Below are positions 50,069 to 59,388 of a stretch of DNA of 64,000 nt, piece after piece. Both the position numbers and the translations under genes were made by a program. The notes under the pieces were generated by a model. That model was not told where the DNA came from and searched no databases. It saw only the letters and a list, made by a program, of their open reading frames with translations. Position 1 is the stretch's first letter. Each line of letters starts with the position of its first letter. This stretch comes from Candidatus Pelagibacter sp. RS39. Its GTDB lineage: Bacteria > Pseudomonadota > Alphaproteobacteria > Pelagibacterales > Pelagibacteraceae. The DNA lies in assembly GCF_002101315.1 (NCBI RefSeq), contig NZ_CP020777.1:310001-374000 (forward strand). The letters run 5' to 3'.

Positions 50069-52727
50069 CCTGATTTTTAATTTTAAGTCTAAAGACTCAA
50101 AAAAAATAAAAAATCCAAAAAACTTATTAGGTGGTAAAGGAGCAAATTTGTCTGAAATGGGGAGAATGGGCTTGCCCGTACCTCCTGGTTTTACTATTTC
50201 AACGAAAGTTTGTGAAATTTTTTACAAGGACAAAAAAAAATTAAATTCCAAATTAACCAACCAAATAAAAAAAGAAATTAAAAAAATAGAAAAAGATGTA
50301 TCAAAAAAATTTGGAGATTTAAAAAATCCTCTTCTTTTATCAGTTCGATCTGGAGCAAGAGTTTCAATGCCAGGTATGATGGACACAATCTTGAATTTAG
50401 GGCTTAATGACAAAACAGTGGTTGCTTTAGCTAATAAAACTTCTAACGGAAGATTTGCGAAAGATAGCTATAGAAGATTCATCCAGATGTACGGAAATGT
50501 AGTCATGGGTGTTGAAAGTTACAATTTTGAGGAATTGATAGAAAATTATAAGTTAACAAAAGGTGTATTGCTTGATACGGATCTTGATGAAGAGGATTGG
50601 GATGGTTTAATAAATGATTTTAAGAATGTAGTTAAAGAAAAGACTAGTAAAGATTTTCCTCAAGATGTTTATCATCAATTATTCGGAGCAATAAGTGCTG
50701 TATTTTTATCTTGGGAAAGCAAAAGAGCGAAAGTTTACAGAAAGTTGAATCAAATTCCTTCTGAGTGGGGAACAGCTGTTAATGTTCAATCTATGGTTTT
50801 TGGAAATATGGGTAATGATTGTGCAACAGGAGTTGTCTTCACTAGAAACCCTTCAGATGGGTCAAATGATATTTATGGAGAATATTTGATTAATGCTCAG
50901 GGAGAAGATGTTGTAGCTGGAACAAGAACTCCACAGTACATCACAAAGAAGGCAAGAAAAGAGGCAAAAGTTGTTGATGCATCTATGGAAGAGTCGATGC
51001 CAGAAGTATATCACAAATTATATAAAATTTTAAAAAAACTAGAGAAACATTATAAGGATATGCAAGATGTGGAGTTTACTGTTGAAAGTAATAAACTTTG
51101 GATATTACAAACTCGATCTGGAAAAAGAACATCAAAATCTGCAGTAAAAATTGCAGTTGATATGGTTAGAGAAAAGTTAATCAATAAAAATGATGCTGTT
51201 TTAAGAGTTGATCCCAACTCTTTAGATACGCTTTTGCATCCTACTTTAGATGAGAGAAGTTCAATCAAAGTTATAGCAAACGGTCTTCCAGCGTCTCCTG
51301 GTGCAGTAAGTGGAAAAGTAGTTTTCAGCTCTGAGGAGGCTGAAAGATTAAATGAAATGATGCAAGATACAATTTTAGTTAGAGTTGAAACTTCTCCAGA
51401 AGATATTCAAGGAATGCATGCTGCGAAGGGAATTTTAACTTCAAGAGGAGGTATGACTAGTCATGCTGCAGTTGTAGCTAGGGGAATGGGAAGACCTTGT
51501 GTTTCTGGTTCAAGTGAAATTGAAATTAATTACGATAAAAAAGTCTTTAAAACATCTTCGACTGAGATCAAAGAGGGTGAAACAATTACTATTGACGGCT
51601 CTACGGGAAGAATAATTTTAGGTACAGTTCCAACTATAAAACCTGAGATATCAGGAGATTTTTCAAAATTAATGAGCTGGGCTGATAAAATTAGAAAACT
51701 TAAAGTACGAACTAACTCTGAGACTCCTCTAGACACTCAAACAGCCAGAGATTTTGGTGCGGAGGGAATTGGACTTTGTAGGACCGAACATATGTTTTTT
51801 GATGAGGAAAGAATTTTATCAGTGCGAGAAATGATTTTATCAAAAACGTTAGATGATAGATCTAATGCTTTAAAAAAGATTCTACCGCATCAAAAAAAAG
51901 ATTTTATGGAGATATTTAAGATTATGCATGGTCTTCCAGTTACTGTAAGATTATTAGATCCACCATTACATGAATTTTTACCGAAATCTGATAAAGAAAT
52001 TTCTGAAGTAGCTAATGTTGTTGGATCAGACAAAAAAGATATTGAAAGCAGGATAGAAGAACTTCATGAACAAAATCCAATGTTAGGACATAGAGGTTGT
52101 AGACTTGGCATTTCATTTCCTGAAATTTATGAGATGCAATGTAGAGCGATATTCGAGGCTCTTGCAGACTTAAAAAAAAACAAACAAAAATTTGCTTTTC
52201 CCGAGATAATGATTCCTTTAGTTTCAACTGAAGCCGAGATTAAAATAATGAAAGATTTAGTAATCAATACTGCAAGAAAAGTTCAAAAAGAAAATAAAAC
52301 AAAAATTGAATTTCTTGTGGGCACAATGATTGAGTTACCTAGAGCAGCAATTAAGGCTGATGATATTGCGAAACATGCTGAATTCTTTAGTTTTGGCACT
52401 AATGATTTAACACAAACAACTTTTGGAATAAGTAGAGATGATAGTGGTAAATTTTTAAATGATTATATAGATAATAAGATTTTTACTATTGATCCGTTTG
52501 TATCCATTGATGACGGAGTGAAAGATTTAGTCGAAATAGCGGTTTCTAAAGGAAAAAAACAAAATAAAAAGATTAAATTAGGTATATGTGGTGAACATGG
52601 TGGTGATCCAAAGAGTATTAAATTTTGTTCAAAAGCTGGGCTTAATTATGTTTCCTGCTCACCTTACAGAGTTCCTATAGCTAGATTAGCAGCGGCGCAG
52701 GCTGAGCTTACCAAAAATAAAAATTAA
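50061..52727 (+). CDS. ppdK: Pyruvate, phosphate dikinase
   Basis: 888 residues. N-terminal ATP-grasp with GGKGANLSEMGRMGLPVPPGFTIST; swivelling domain with GGMTSHAAVVARGMG, the phosphohistidine near residue 465; C-terminal barrel with IGLCRTEHMF and the catalytic-Cys motif LGICGEHGGDP. It interconverts pyruvate + ATP + Pi and PEP + AMP + PPi and could run in the gluconeogenic direction. No pyruvate kinase is seen in the window. It overlaps glyS by 8 bases and is convergent with nadC after 14 bases. Secure. Confidence 0.97.
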   Translation: MNNLIFNFKSKDSKKIKNPKNLLGGKGANLSEMGRMGLPVPPGFTISTKVCEIFYKDKKKLNSKLTNQIKKEIKKIEKDVSKKFGDLKNPLLLSVRSGARVSMPGMMDTILNLGLNDKTVVALANKTSNGRFAKDSYRRFIQMYGNVVMGVESYNFEELIENYKLTKGVLLDTDLDEEDWDGLINDFKNVVKEKTSKDFPQDVYHQLFGAISAVFLSWESKRAKVYRKLNQIPSEWGTAVNVQSMVFGNMGNDCATGVVFTRNPSDGSNDIYGEYLINAQGEDVVAGTRTPQYITKKARKEAKVVDASMEESMPEVYHKLYKILKKLEKHYKDMQDVEFTVESNKLWILQTRSGKRTSKSAVKIAVDMVREKLINKNDAVLRVDPNSLDTLLHPTLDERSSIKVIANGLPASPGAVSGKVVFSSEEAERLNEMMQDTILVRVETSPEDIQGMHAAKGILTSRGGMTSHAAVVARGMGRPCVSGSSEIEINYDKKVFKTSSTEIKEGETITIDGSTGRIILGTVPTIKPEISGDFSKLMSWADKIRKLKVRTNSETPLDTQTARDFGAEGIGLCRTEHMFFDEERILSVREMILSKTLDDRSNALKKILPHQKKDFMEIFKIMHGLPVTVRLLDPPLHEFLPKSDKEISEVANVVGSDKKDIESRIEELHEQNPMLGHRGCRLGISFPEIYEMQCRAIFEALADLKKNKQKFAFPEIMIPLVSTEAEIKIMKDLVINTARKVQKENKTKIEFLVGTMIELPRAAIKADDIAKHAEFFSFGTNDLTQTTFGISRDDSGKFLNDYIDNKIFTIDPFVSIDDGVKDLVEIAVSKGKKQNKKIKLGICGEHGGDPKSIKFCSKAGLNYVSCSPYRVPIARLAAAQAELTKNKN

Positions 52728-52741
52728 AAAAATCAAATAAT

Positions 52742-53575
52742 CTAGATTTCTAGTTTGAAATCTATTGCTGGGGCACTATGAGTAATGCTCCCAATTGAAA
52801 TTCTATCTACCCCGGTCATTGCAACAGATTTTACAGTTTGAAGATTTATATTCCCTGAAGCTTCTGTTTCATAATATTTTTTAACTAGTTTTACACCTGC
52901 TCTAAGATTTTTAATACTCATATTATCAAACAAAATAGTATTAAATTTAAGACCAATAATCTTCTTCAGTTGCTTTAAATTATCCACTTCAACTGTAATT
53001 TTTTTTCCTTTTTTGTTTTTTATTGCTAATGAAACTAATTCTTTTAAATCAGAACTAGCGATATGATTATCTTTTATCAAAAATTCATCACTTAAATTAA
53101 ATCTATGATTTGTACCACCTCCTAATTTAACTGCGTATTTTTGAATAACTCTATAATTCGGTAAAGTCTTTCTGGTGCAGCAAATTTTACACTTTTTTCC
53201 AGCTAGTTTAACAAATTGATTTGTTTTTGTAGCTATTCCTGAAATATGGGATAAAAAATTTAATGCAACCCTTTCTGCAATCATTATAGAATTAGCTTTA
53301 CCTTTTATTACTGCTATTACAGAATTTTTTTTGACTGTGGACCCATCTTTTTTTTTTAATATAAACTTAATTTTTTTGTCAACTTGCTTAAAGGATTGTT
53401 TTACAAATAACAAACCTGCAACCACTGCTTTTTGATTAGAAATTATTTTCGCCTCAATAATTTTATTATTATTTATAAGGTTAGATGTTATGTCTCCATA
53501 AGGATATAAATCTTCGGTAAGAGCAAGTTTTACTCTATCTTTAATAAAAGTTTCACTTAATTTAATTTTCGACAC
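52742..53575 (-). CDS. nadC: Nicotinate-nucleotide pyrophosphorylase (quinolinate PRTase)
   Basis: 277 residues. LTEDLYPYGDITSNLI, VALNFLSHISGIATKTN, CCTRKTLPNYRVIQKYAVKLGGGTNHRFNLSDEFLIKDNH and VDNLKQL with the ILFDNMS motif are standard NadC elements. It converts quinolinate plus PRPP to nicotinate mononucleotide. It starts 6 bases after nadA. NadB (aspartate oxidase), usually between nadA and nadC, is absent from this cluster. Secure. Confidence 0.96.
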   Translation of the reverse strand: MSKIKLSETFIKDRVKLALTEDLYPYGDITSNLINNNKIIEAKIISNQKAVVAGLLFVKQSFKQVDKKIKFILKKKDGSTVKKNSVIAVIKGKANSIMIAERVALNFLSHISGIATKTNQFVKLAGKKCKICCTRKTLPNYRVIQKYAVKLGGGTNHRFNLSDEFLIKDNHIASSDLKELVSLAIKNKKGKKITVEVDNLKQLKKIIGLKFNTILFDNMSIKNLRAGVKLVKKYYETEASGNINLQTVKSVAMTGVDRISIGSITHSAPAIDFKLEI

Positions 53576-53581
53576 GAAGTG

Positions 53582-54571
53582 TTATCTACCGATAGCAACC
53601 ATTTTTTCTACTGACAATCTAGCTTTCTCAATCGTCTCTTGGTCCATGATAATTTCACCTGTTTCATTTTCTAAACAGTCTAAAATTTTAGGCAAAGTAA
53701 TTTTCTTCATATGCGGACACATATTACATGGCCTTATAAATTCTACGTTCGGATTTTCCACTTGAATGTTATCACTCATAGAACATTCAGTTACCATCAT
53801 TACTTTTTTTGGCTGATTATCTTTAACATAATTAATCATTCCTGATGTTGATCCTGCAAAATCACTTGCTCTAATCACTTCTGGAGGACATTCTGGGTGT
53901 GCAATTATTTTAATCCCAGGATTATTTTTCCTTATATTTTTAATCTCGTTTTCATTGAATTGATCATGAACAATACAAATTCCTTTCCATGAGATAATTT
54001 CAACGTCGGTTTGTGAAGCAACGTATTTAGCTAAATAGTCGTCAGGTAAAAAAATAACTTTTTTCACACCTAAGGATTTTACAATTTTAACTGCATTAGC
54101 TGATGTACAACACACATCTGTTTCTGCTTTTACATCAGCAGATGTATTTACGTATGAGACAACAGGAACTCCTGGATACTTTTCTTTTAACAACCTTACG
54201 TCTTTACCCGTAATTGAAGAGGATAATGAACAACCCGCTTTCATGTCTGGTAATAAAACTTTTTTATTTGGACTCATTAATTTTGCAGTTTCAGCCATGA
54301 AGTGAACTCCAGCCATAACAATTATATCTGCCGAGGTTTTTGATGCTTCAACGGCAAGAGCTAAAGAGTCTGCAGAAAAATCCGCAATACCGTGATAAAT
54401 TTCTGGAGTTTGATAGTTATGGGCAAGTATTACTGCATTCTTCTCTTTTTTTAATTTATTAATTTTATGAATATAAGGGGCATGAACTGCCCACTCAATC
54501 TCAGGCATAACCTTTGAAATCTTCTTATAAATTGGATCAGTTGCCAATTTTACTTCTTGATTAAATTCCAT
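53582..54571 (-). CDS. nadA: Quinolinate synthase
   Basis: 329 residues. ILAHNYQTPEIYHGIADFSADSLALA near residue 48, FMAETAKLMSP, PDMKAGCSLS, and three Cys in CCTSANA, HPECPPEV and CNMCPHMKK-type motifs hold the [4Fe-4S] cluster that dehydrates/condenses iminoaspartate with dihydroxyacetone phosphate. It is the first gene of the nadA-nadC unit and is separated from tRNA-Leu by 57 bases of divergent space. Secure. Confidence 0.96.
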   Translation of the reverse strand: MEFNQEVKLATDPIYKKISKVMPEIEWAVHAPYIHKINKLKKEKNAVILAHNYQTPEIYHGIADFSADSLALAVEASKTSADIIVMAGVHFMAETAKLMSPNKKVLLPDMKAGCSLSSSITGKDVRLLKEKYPGVPVVSYVNTSADVKAETDVCCTSANAVKIVKSLGVKKVIFLPDDYLAKYVASQTDVEIISWKGICIVHDQFNENEIKNIRKNNPGIKIIAHPECPPEVIRASDFAGSTSGMINYVKDNQPKKVMMVTECSMSDNIQVENPNVEFIRPCNMCPHMKKITLPKILDCLENETGEIIMDQETIEKARLSVEKMVAIGR

Positions 54572-54628
54572 AAATAAAATTTATCAATTTGAAACCTACT
54601 TGTCATTGATTTAATGTGGGTCATATTT

Positions 54629-54714
54629 GCGGCCATGCTGAAATTGGTAGACAGGCACGGTTGAGGGCCGTGTGGACCTGGTCCATGAGAGTTCGAGTCT
54701 CTCTGGCCGCACCA
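54629..54714 (+). tRNA. tRNA-Leu (GAG)
   Basis: An 86-base class II tRNA with encoded CCA: acceptor GCGGCCA/TGGCCGC, anticodon stem CACGG/CCGTG around the loop TTGAGGG giving GAG, a long variable arm (TGGACCTGGTCCA region), and T-arm GTTCGAGTC. The ygfZ-like gene on the other strand ends 4 bases after it. Confidence 0.95.
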
Positions 54715-54718
54715 AAAA

Positions 54719-55606
54719 TTAAATCTTTAGCCATTCAGGTATAAATATTTTAAATGATCCATTTTTACTTTTTAAAGTAAGATCTTTATTAAAGTTTTCA
54801 TTTGAAAATTTTATCAAAGCAAATGGATACTCCTCATTTATCAAAATTTTTCCAATTTCAATCTCATTACAATATACCGTTTCATCTTCATCAAGCTTTC
54901 CATCAATTATCTCAACCGGCAATAACCTCTTAGAAAGTTTATTTTTAAGTTTAATTCTAGCAGTATTTTCTTGTCCTACGTAACACCCTTTTTTAAAATC
55001 AATACCATTTAGTTCTTCAAAATTACATTCAATACCGAATAATTTATTTTTTAGTTTATTTAAATTCTTTGGAACAATCCCAAGTTTATGACTTTGATGA
55101 TAATAGTTCTCAATTTTATCGTCTTTTAATTCAAGTTTTTTTAGAGACAAATAAAGTTTTTCTAAATTAATAATTAATCTAGCACCCAAATTTTTATTTC
55201 TTGGATCTAGAACTATTGGATCTTCTCTATATCTCATAGTAAAACCAAGAATATCTTTTGAGTCATCTATTGATAAATATTTTTCATAACCAAAACTTGC
55301 AACAACAAATTCATTGCTAAGATTAAGGATTTCTACTTTTGATCTTATTTTATATAAATTTAACTGATTCAATATTTCCTCAGATTGAGACTTTTCACAA
55401 TCTATAAAAAAACCTGACTTATGCTTTACAACAATAAATTCATAAAGAAACTTGCCTTGAGGGGTTAATAATGAAGCAAAACAACTTGAACTATCTGTAA
55501 CTTTATTAATGTCATTGCTAATTAAATTTTGCAAGAAGTCTCTAGCATCCTGGCCATTTACATAAAGTATGGCTCTATCTTTTAATATATAAACGCTATT
55601 ATTCAT
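54719..55606 (-). CDS. ygfZ: YgfZ/GcvT-like folate-binding protein
   Basis: About 295 residues from the ATG at 55606; an upstream Met at 55669 would overlap the divergent pyrC start, so it is not chosen. The N-terminal ILYVNGQDARDFLQNLISND and the signature FKKGCYVGQENTARIK (conserved Cys, about residue 210) identify the YgfZ family, which helps Fe-S cluster assembly or repair with folate. Good confidence. Confidence 0.92.
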   Translation of the reverse strand: MNNSVYILKDRAILYVNGQDARDFLQNLISNDINKVTDSSSCFASLLTPQGKFLYEFIVVKHKSGFFIDCEKSQSEEILNQLNLYKIRSKVEILNLSNEFVVASFGYEKYLSIDDSKDILGFTMRYREDPIVLDPRNKNLGARLIINLEKLYLSLKKLELKDDKIENYYHQSHKLGIVPKNLNKLKNKLFGIECNFEELNGIDFKKGCYVGQENTARIKLKNKLSKRLLPVEIIDGKLDEDETVYCNEIEIGKILINEEYPFALIKFSNENFNKDLTLKSKNGSFKIFIPEWLKI

Positions 55607-55649
55607 ATTTGATTGCTCGTAAAATTTAATATAATAACTTTTTTCATAA

Positions 55650-56957
55650 ATGTTAGATCTAATAATCAAAAATGGGCAATGTTATATCAATGGAAAACTA
55701 GAGGATAATGATATTGCCGTTAAAGATGGTAAAATATTAAAAATTGGTCAAATATCAGAAGAGGCAAAAGAAGTCTATGATGCTAAAAATAAAATTACCT
55801 TACCTGGCTGTATAGATACTCAGACGCATTTTAGAGAACCAGGTTCAACAGATACAGAAGACCTTCACTCTGGAAGTAGAGCAGCAGTAGCTGGAGGAAT
55901 TACAGCAGTATTTGAAATGCCGAACACCAACCCTCCAACCTCAAACTTAAAAGAATTTCAAAGAAAATTGGATCTTGCAAAAAACAGAATGTACTGCAAT
56001 TATGCTTTCTATTTCGGTGCTACAGCAGGTAACGTTAGTCAACTCGCTGAGTTAAAAAATTTAGAGGGCTGTTGTGGTATCAAATTGTTTGTAGGTTCCT
56101 CAACAGGTAATCTTTTAGTAGCACTCGAGGAAGATATTGATAAAGTTTTTCAAAATAGTTCTAAGGTAGTAGCGGTTCACTCAGAAGATGAAGAAATCTT
56201 AAACAAAAATAAAAAATTGATTAAAAATGGTGATGTGCATTCTCATCCTATTTGGAGAAGTGAGGAGTGTGCAATTTCTTCGACTAGAAGAATAGTTAGA
56301 CTTGCAAAAAAATATAATAAGAAAGCGCATGTACTACATATTACCACTAAACAAGAGGTAGATTTTTTATCTCAACACAAAGGTAATATTACTTTTGAAA
56401 TTACGCCACAACATTTAACAATTTATGCACCTGATTGTTATGATAAACTTGGAACCTACGCACAGATGAATCCACCAATAAGAGACAAGTCTCACTATGA
56501 TCGATTGTGGTATGCAGTAAGAAATAATTTAAATGATACAATTGGCTCAGATCATGCACCTCATCTAAAAGTAAATAAAGATAAAGAGTATCCTAATTCT
56601 CCATCAGGCATGCCAGGTGTCCAAACACTTATGCCAGTAATGTTAGATCACGTTAATCATGGAAAATTATCACTTACTCAACTAATAAATTTGGTATGCG
56701 AAAATCCAATTAAAATATTTGGGATACAGAACAAAGGATATATTAAAGAGGGATATGATGCTGATTTTACTATCGTAGATATGAAAAAGAAAATAACTAT
56801 TAAAAATGAGAACATAGAAAGTAAGTGTGGATGGTCACCTTTTAATGATGTTGAATTTAAAGGAACACCTGTAGCGACAATAATCTCTGGTAAGATAAAG
56901 ATGAAGGATGGAAAGATTTTAGGTGACCCTGAGGGCACACCTTTAAAATTTAATTAA
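55650..56957 (+). CDS. pyrC: Dihydroorotase (PyrC-like, amidohydrolase)
   Basis: 435 residues. The metal site begins with DTQTHFREPG (about 56-65), followed by EMPNTNPPTSN, a GIKLFVGSSTGN with the likely carbamylated Lys, a VHSEDE, HVLHITT and GSDHAPH near residue 300. It fits a class I/III type dihydroorotase or a dihydroorotase-like amidohydrolase; substrate is dihydroorotate in pyrimidine synthesis by family. Its last eight bases TTAATTAA are shared with the end of the convergent SMR gene. Confidence 0.9.
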   Translation: MLDLIIKNGQCYINGKLEDNDIAVKDGKILKIGQISEEAKEVYDAKNKITLPGCIDTQTHFREPGSTDTEDLHSGSRAAVAGGITAVFEMPNTNPPTSNLKEFQRKLDLAKNRMYCNYAFYFGATAGNVSQLAELKNLEGCCGIKLFVGSSTGNLLVALEEDIDKVFQNSSKVVAVHSEDEEILNKNKKLIKNGDVHSHPIWRSEECAISSTRRIVRLAKKYNKKAHVLHITTKQEVDFLSQHKGNITFEITPQHLTIYAPDCYDKLGTYAQMNPPIRDKSHYDRLWYAVRNNLNDTIGSDHAPHLKVNKDKEYPNSPSGMPGVQTLMPVMLDHVNHGKLSLTQLINLVCENPIKIFGIQNKGYIKEGYDADFTIVDMKKKITIKNENIESKCGWSPFNDVEFKGTPVATIISGKIKMKDGKILGDPEGTPLKFN

Positions 56958-57282
56958 TTTTTACAGTAAAACTATTAACCAATATCACACCAACAACAAT
57001 AAGAAACAGACCCGCAATAGCTTGCCAAGCTAAAGTTTGTTTAAAAAAGAAATATCCAAGTAATGCTATTGTAAATACACCTAGCCCGCTCCAAGTAGCA
57101 TAAACAATTGCTATTGGGAGTTTATCCATAACAAATGTCATCAAATAGAATGACACTAGATAAAATATTGTTAAGCAAATTGTTGGAATAATTTTGGTAA
57201 AATTTTGTGAAACTGGCAATAACATTGTACCTGCTACCTCACAAAATATAGCAATAAGTAGAAAAGAATATGTTTTAACCAT
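56950..57282 (-). CDS. Small multidrug resistance (SMR/EmrE-like) membrane protein
   Basis: 110 residues in four hydrophobic helices. The conserved membrane Glu15 (IFCEVAGT) is present, as is the YATWSGLGVF motif in helix 3, both diagnostic of SMR proteins. It is a proton-coupled exporter of cationic or guanidinium-type compounds, working as a dual-topology dimer. It overlaps prpE by 8 bases upstream. Substrate unknown; family secure. Confidence 0.93.
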   Translation of the reverse strand: MVKTYSFLLIAIFCEVAGTMLLPVSQNFTKIIPTICLTIFYLVSFYLMTFVMDKLPIAIVYATWSGLGVFTIALLGYFFFKQTLAWQAIAGLFLIVVGVILVNSFTVKIN

Positions 57283-59176
57283 TATTTAGTATTTTGTTAT
57301 CAATTAAGTCTTGTTTAATCTCATCAAGAATTGCAGGATCATCAATTGTTGGAGGCATTTTATACTCAACATTATCAGCAATTTTTCTAATTGTTCCTCT
57401 CAAGATTTTTCCAGATCTTGTTTTAGGAAGTCTTTTAATAACTATCGCAACTTTAAATGCAGCTACAGGACCAATTTTATCTCTGACCATTTTAATACAT
57501 TCCTTTGAAATAGTTTCGTTATCTTTATCAACTCCAGCTTTTAAAACTATTAATCCAATTGGTAATTGCCCTTTTAATTTATCAGCAATTCCAAGGACTG
57601 CGCATTCAGCTACTGACTGATGCTCAGACAAAACTTCTTCAATTGCCCCAGTTGATAATCTATGGCCAGCAACGTTTATGATGTCGTCAGTCCTAGACAT
57701 GATCCAGATATAGCCATCTTCATCAATATGACCTGCATCATAAGTTTGATAGTAACCATCGTAGTTTGACATATAATTTTCTTTGTATCTTTGATCTGCG
57801 TTCCATAGAGTGGGAAACGTACCAGGGGGCAAAGGTAATTTTACAACGATGTCTCCCATTTCATTTGGTTTAGCTAAAGTTTGATCTGATTTAATAATTT
57901 TTACATCATAACCTGGAACTGCTTTACAAGCTGAACCATATTTGGTTTTCATCATTTCAATTCCTGTACAATTTGAACTTATTGCCCAACTTGTTTCAGT
58001 TTGCCACCAATGGTCTATCACTGGAACTTTTAGTAAATTTTCTGCCCATTTGATTGTATCCGGATCTGCTCTTTCACCAGCAAGAAATAAACTTTCAAAA
58101 CTACTCAAATCATACTTAGAGAAGAACTTTCCCTCAGGATCTTCTTTTTTAATCGCTCTAAATGCAGTTGGAGCTGTAAATAAAGATTTTACTTTGTAAT
58201 CAGATATGATTTTCCAGAAAGCTCCTGCATCAGGTGTACCTACAGGTTTTCCTTCAAACAAAACTGTTGTGCACCCTTTAAATAATGGGGCATAGACTAT
58301 GTATGAGTGACCTACAATCCAACCTATATCACTTGCTGACCACCAAATATCCTCCTCATCAATGTTGTAGATATTTTTCATTGTCCATTTCAGAGCCACT
58401 ATATGACCCCCAATGTCTCTTACAATACCCTTAGGAGTTCCTGTTGTACCTGAGGTGTAAAGTATATAAGCAAACTCATTAGAATTCATTTCAACACAAT
58501 CCGTATCTTTTGCATCGGCTAATGCTTCATCCCAACTGATTTCATTTGGTGAATTTAACTTAGCCTCATGACCTTTTCTTTGAAATAAAATCATCTTACT
58601 TATTTTATGATTTGCCAGTTTTATAGCTTCATCTACCAATGGCTTGTATTCAACCGTTCTACCTGGCTCAAAACCACACGAGGCTGTTACAAGAATTTTA
58701 GCTTTGCTGTCATCTATTCTGCTTGCAAGTTCATTTGATGCAAATCCACCAAAAACAACAGAGTGAATTGCTCCAATTCTTCCACAAGCAAGCATTGCAA
58801 TGACTGCTTCAGGGATCATTGGCATATAAATTATTACTCTGTCACCCTTTTTGACACCTTGATTTGTTAATGCTCCCGCAAATTTAGAAACTTTTGATCT
58901 TAATTGCTCATATGTAAGCTTACTTTTATTACCCGTGATGGGACTATCATAGATTAGAGCAGTTTTTTGACCTTGGCCGTTATCAATATGAATATCTAAT
59001 GCATTGTAGCAAGTATTTGTAACTCCATCTTCAAACCATTTGTAAAAAGGGGGGTTTGATTTGTTTAAAATTTTTGATGGTTTTTTAAACCAAAAGACAT
59101 CGTCAGCTGCTTTTCTCCAGAAATTTTCTGGATCTTCAATTGATTTTCTATAAATTTCCTTGAATTTATCTGACAT
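57275..59176 (-). CDS. prpE: Propionyl-CoA / acetyl-CoA synthetase (PrpE-like)
   Basis: 633 residues of the AMP-forming acyl-CoA synthetase family. Core motif YTSGTTGTPKGIVRDIGGH (about 240), then WWSASDIGWIVGHSYIVY, WWQTETSWAIS, and RSGKILRGTIRKI with the C-terminal catalytic Lys. The VRDxGGH after the core motif and the overall length match propionyl-CoA synthetase rather than Acs. It allows use of short carboxylates such as propionate or acetate. The SMR gene follows with an 8-base overlap. Substrate preference needs assay; class is secure. Confidence 0.92.
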   Translation of the reverse strand: MSDKFKEIYRKSIEDPENFWRKAADDVFWFKKPSKILNKSNPPFYKWFEDGVTNTCYNALDIHIDNGQGQKTALIYDSPITGNKSKLTYEQLRSKVSKFAGALTNQGVKKGDRVIIYMPMIPEAVIAMLACGRIGAIHSVVFGGFASNELASRIDDSKAKILVTASCGFEPGRTVEYKPLVDEAIKLANHKISKMILFQRKGHEAKLNSPNEISWDEALADAKDTDCVEMNSNEFAYILYTSGTTGTPKGIVRDIGGHIVALKWTMKNIYNIDEEDIWWSASDIGWIVGHSYIVYAPLFKGCTTVLFEGKPVGTPDAGAFWKIISDYKVKSLFTAPTAFRAIKKEDPEGKFFSKYDLSSFESLFLAGERADPDTIKWAENLLKVPVIDHWWQTETSWAISSNCTGIEMMKTKYGSACKAVPGYDVKIIKSDQTLAKPNEMGDIVVKLPLPPGTFPTLWNADQRYKENYMSNYDGYYQTYDAGHIDEDGYIWIMSRTDDIINVAGHRLSTGAIEEVLSEHQSVAECAVLGIADKLKGQLPIGLIVLKAGVDKDNETISKECIKMVRDKIGPVAAFKVAIVIKRLPKTRSGKILRGTIRKIADNVEYKMPPTIDDPAILDEIKQDLIDNKILNNG

Positions 59177-59324
59177 AATTAAAGTTGATTCGTTAGTTAA
59201 TTTATTGTGGTTTTTAAATCACAAATTGTATTTAATTTTAAAAAACGAGTAAAATCAATGTAAATTAATGACAATTATGTCTTCTATTAAGTGTTTTTAT
59301 TTGGTATTTAACCACAACTTTTGC

Positions 59325-59358
59325 TTGGGGAAGCTCAAGCTTAGTTTATATAAACTAA
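59325..59358 (+). promoter_or_regulatory. Putative proteorhodopsin promoter with 18-bp palindrome
   Basis: Within the 212-base gap before proteorhodopsin, positions 59341-59358 are a perfect 18-bp palindrome (TTAGTTTATATAAACTAA) containing TATATA/TATAAA at the expected -10 position. Just upstream, GCTTG (59323-59327) and CAAGC (59336-59340) form a 5-bp inverted repeat, and TTGGGG (59325-59330) lies 16-18 bases from the -10-like bases. It could be a promoter with an operator for a symmetric regulator. The rest of the gap is AT-rich with no other clear feature. Confidence 0.5.
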
Positions 59359-59388
59359 AGTAAAAACTAACTAAAGAGGGAGTTTTTT

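Noticed and set aside
54600-54627. TTGTCA-N16-CATATT as promoter of tRNA-Leu
   Set aside because: The predicted start would fall inside the tRNA gene, so the spacing is wrong; the real promoter is uncertain.
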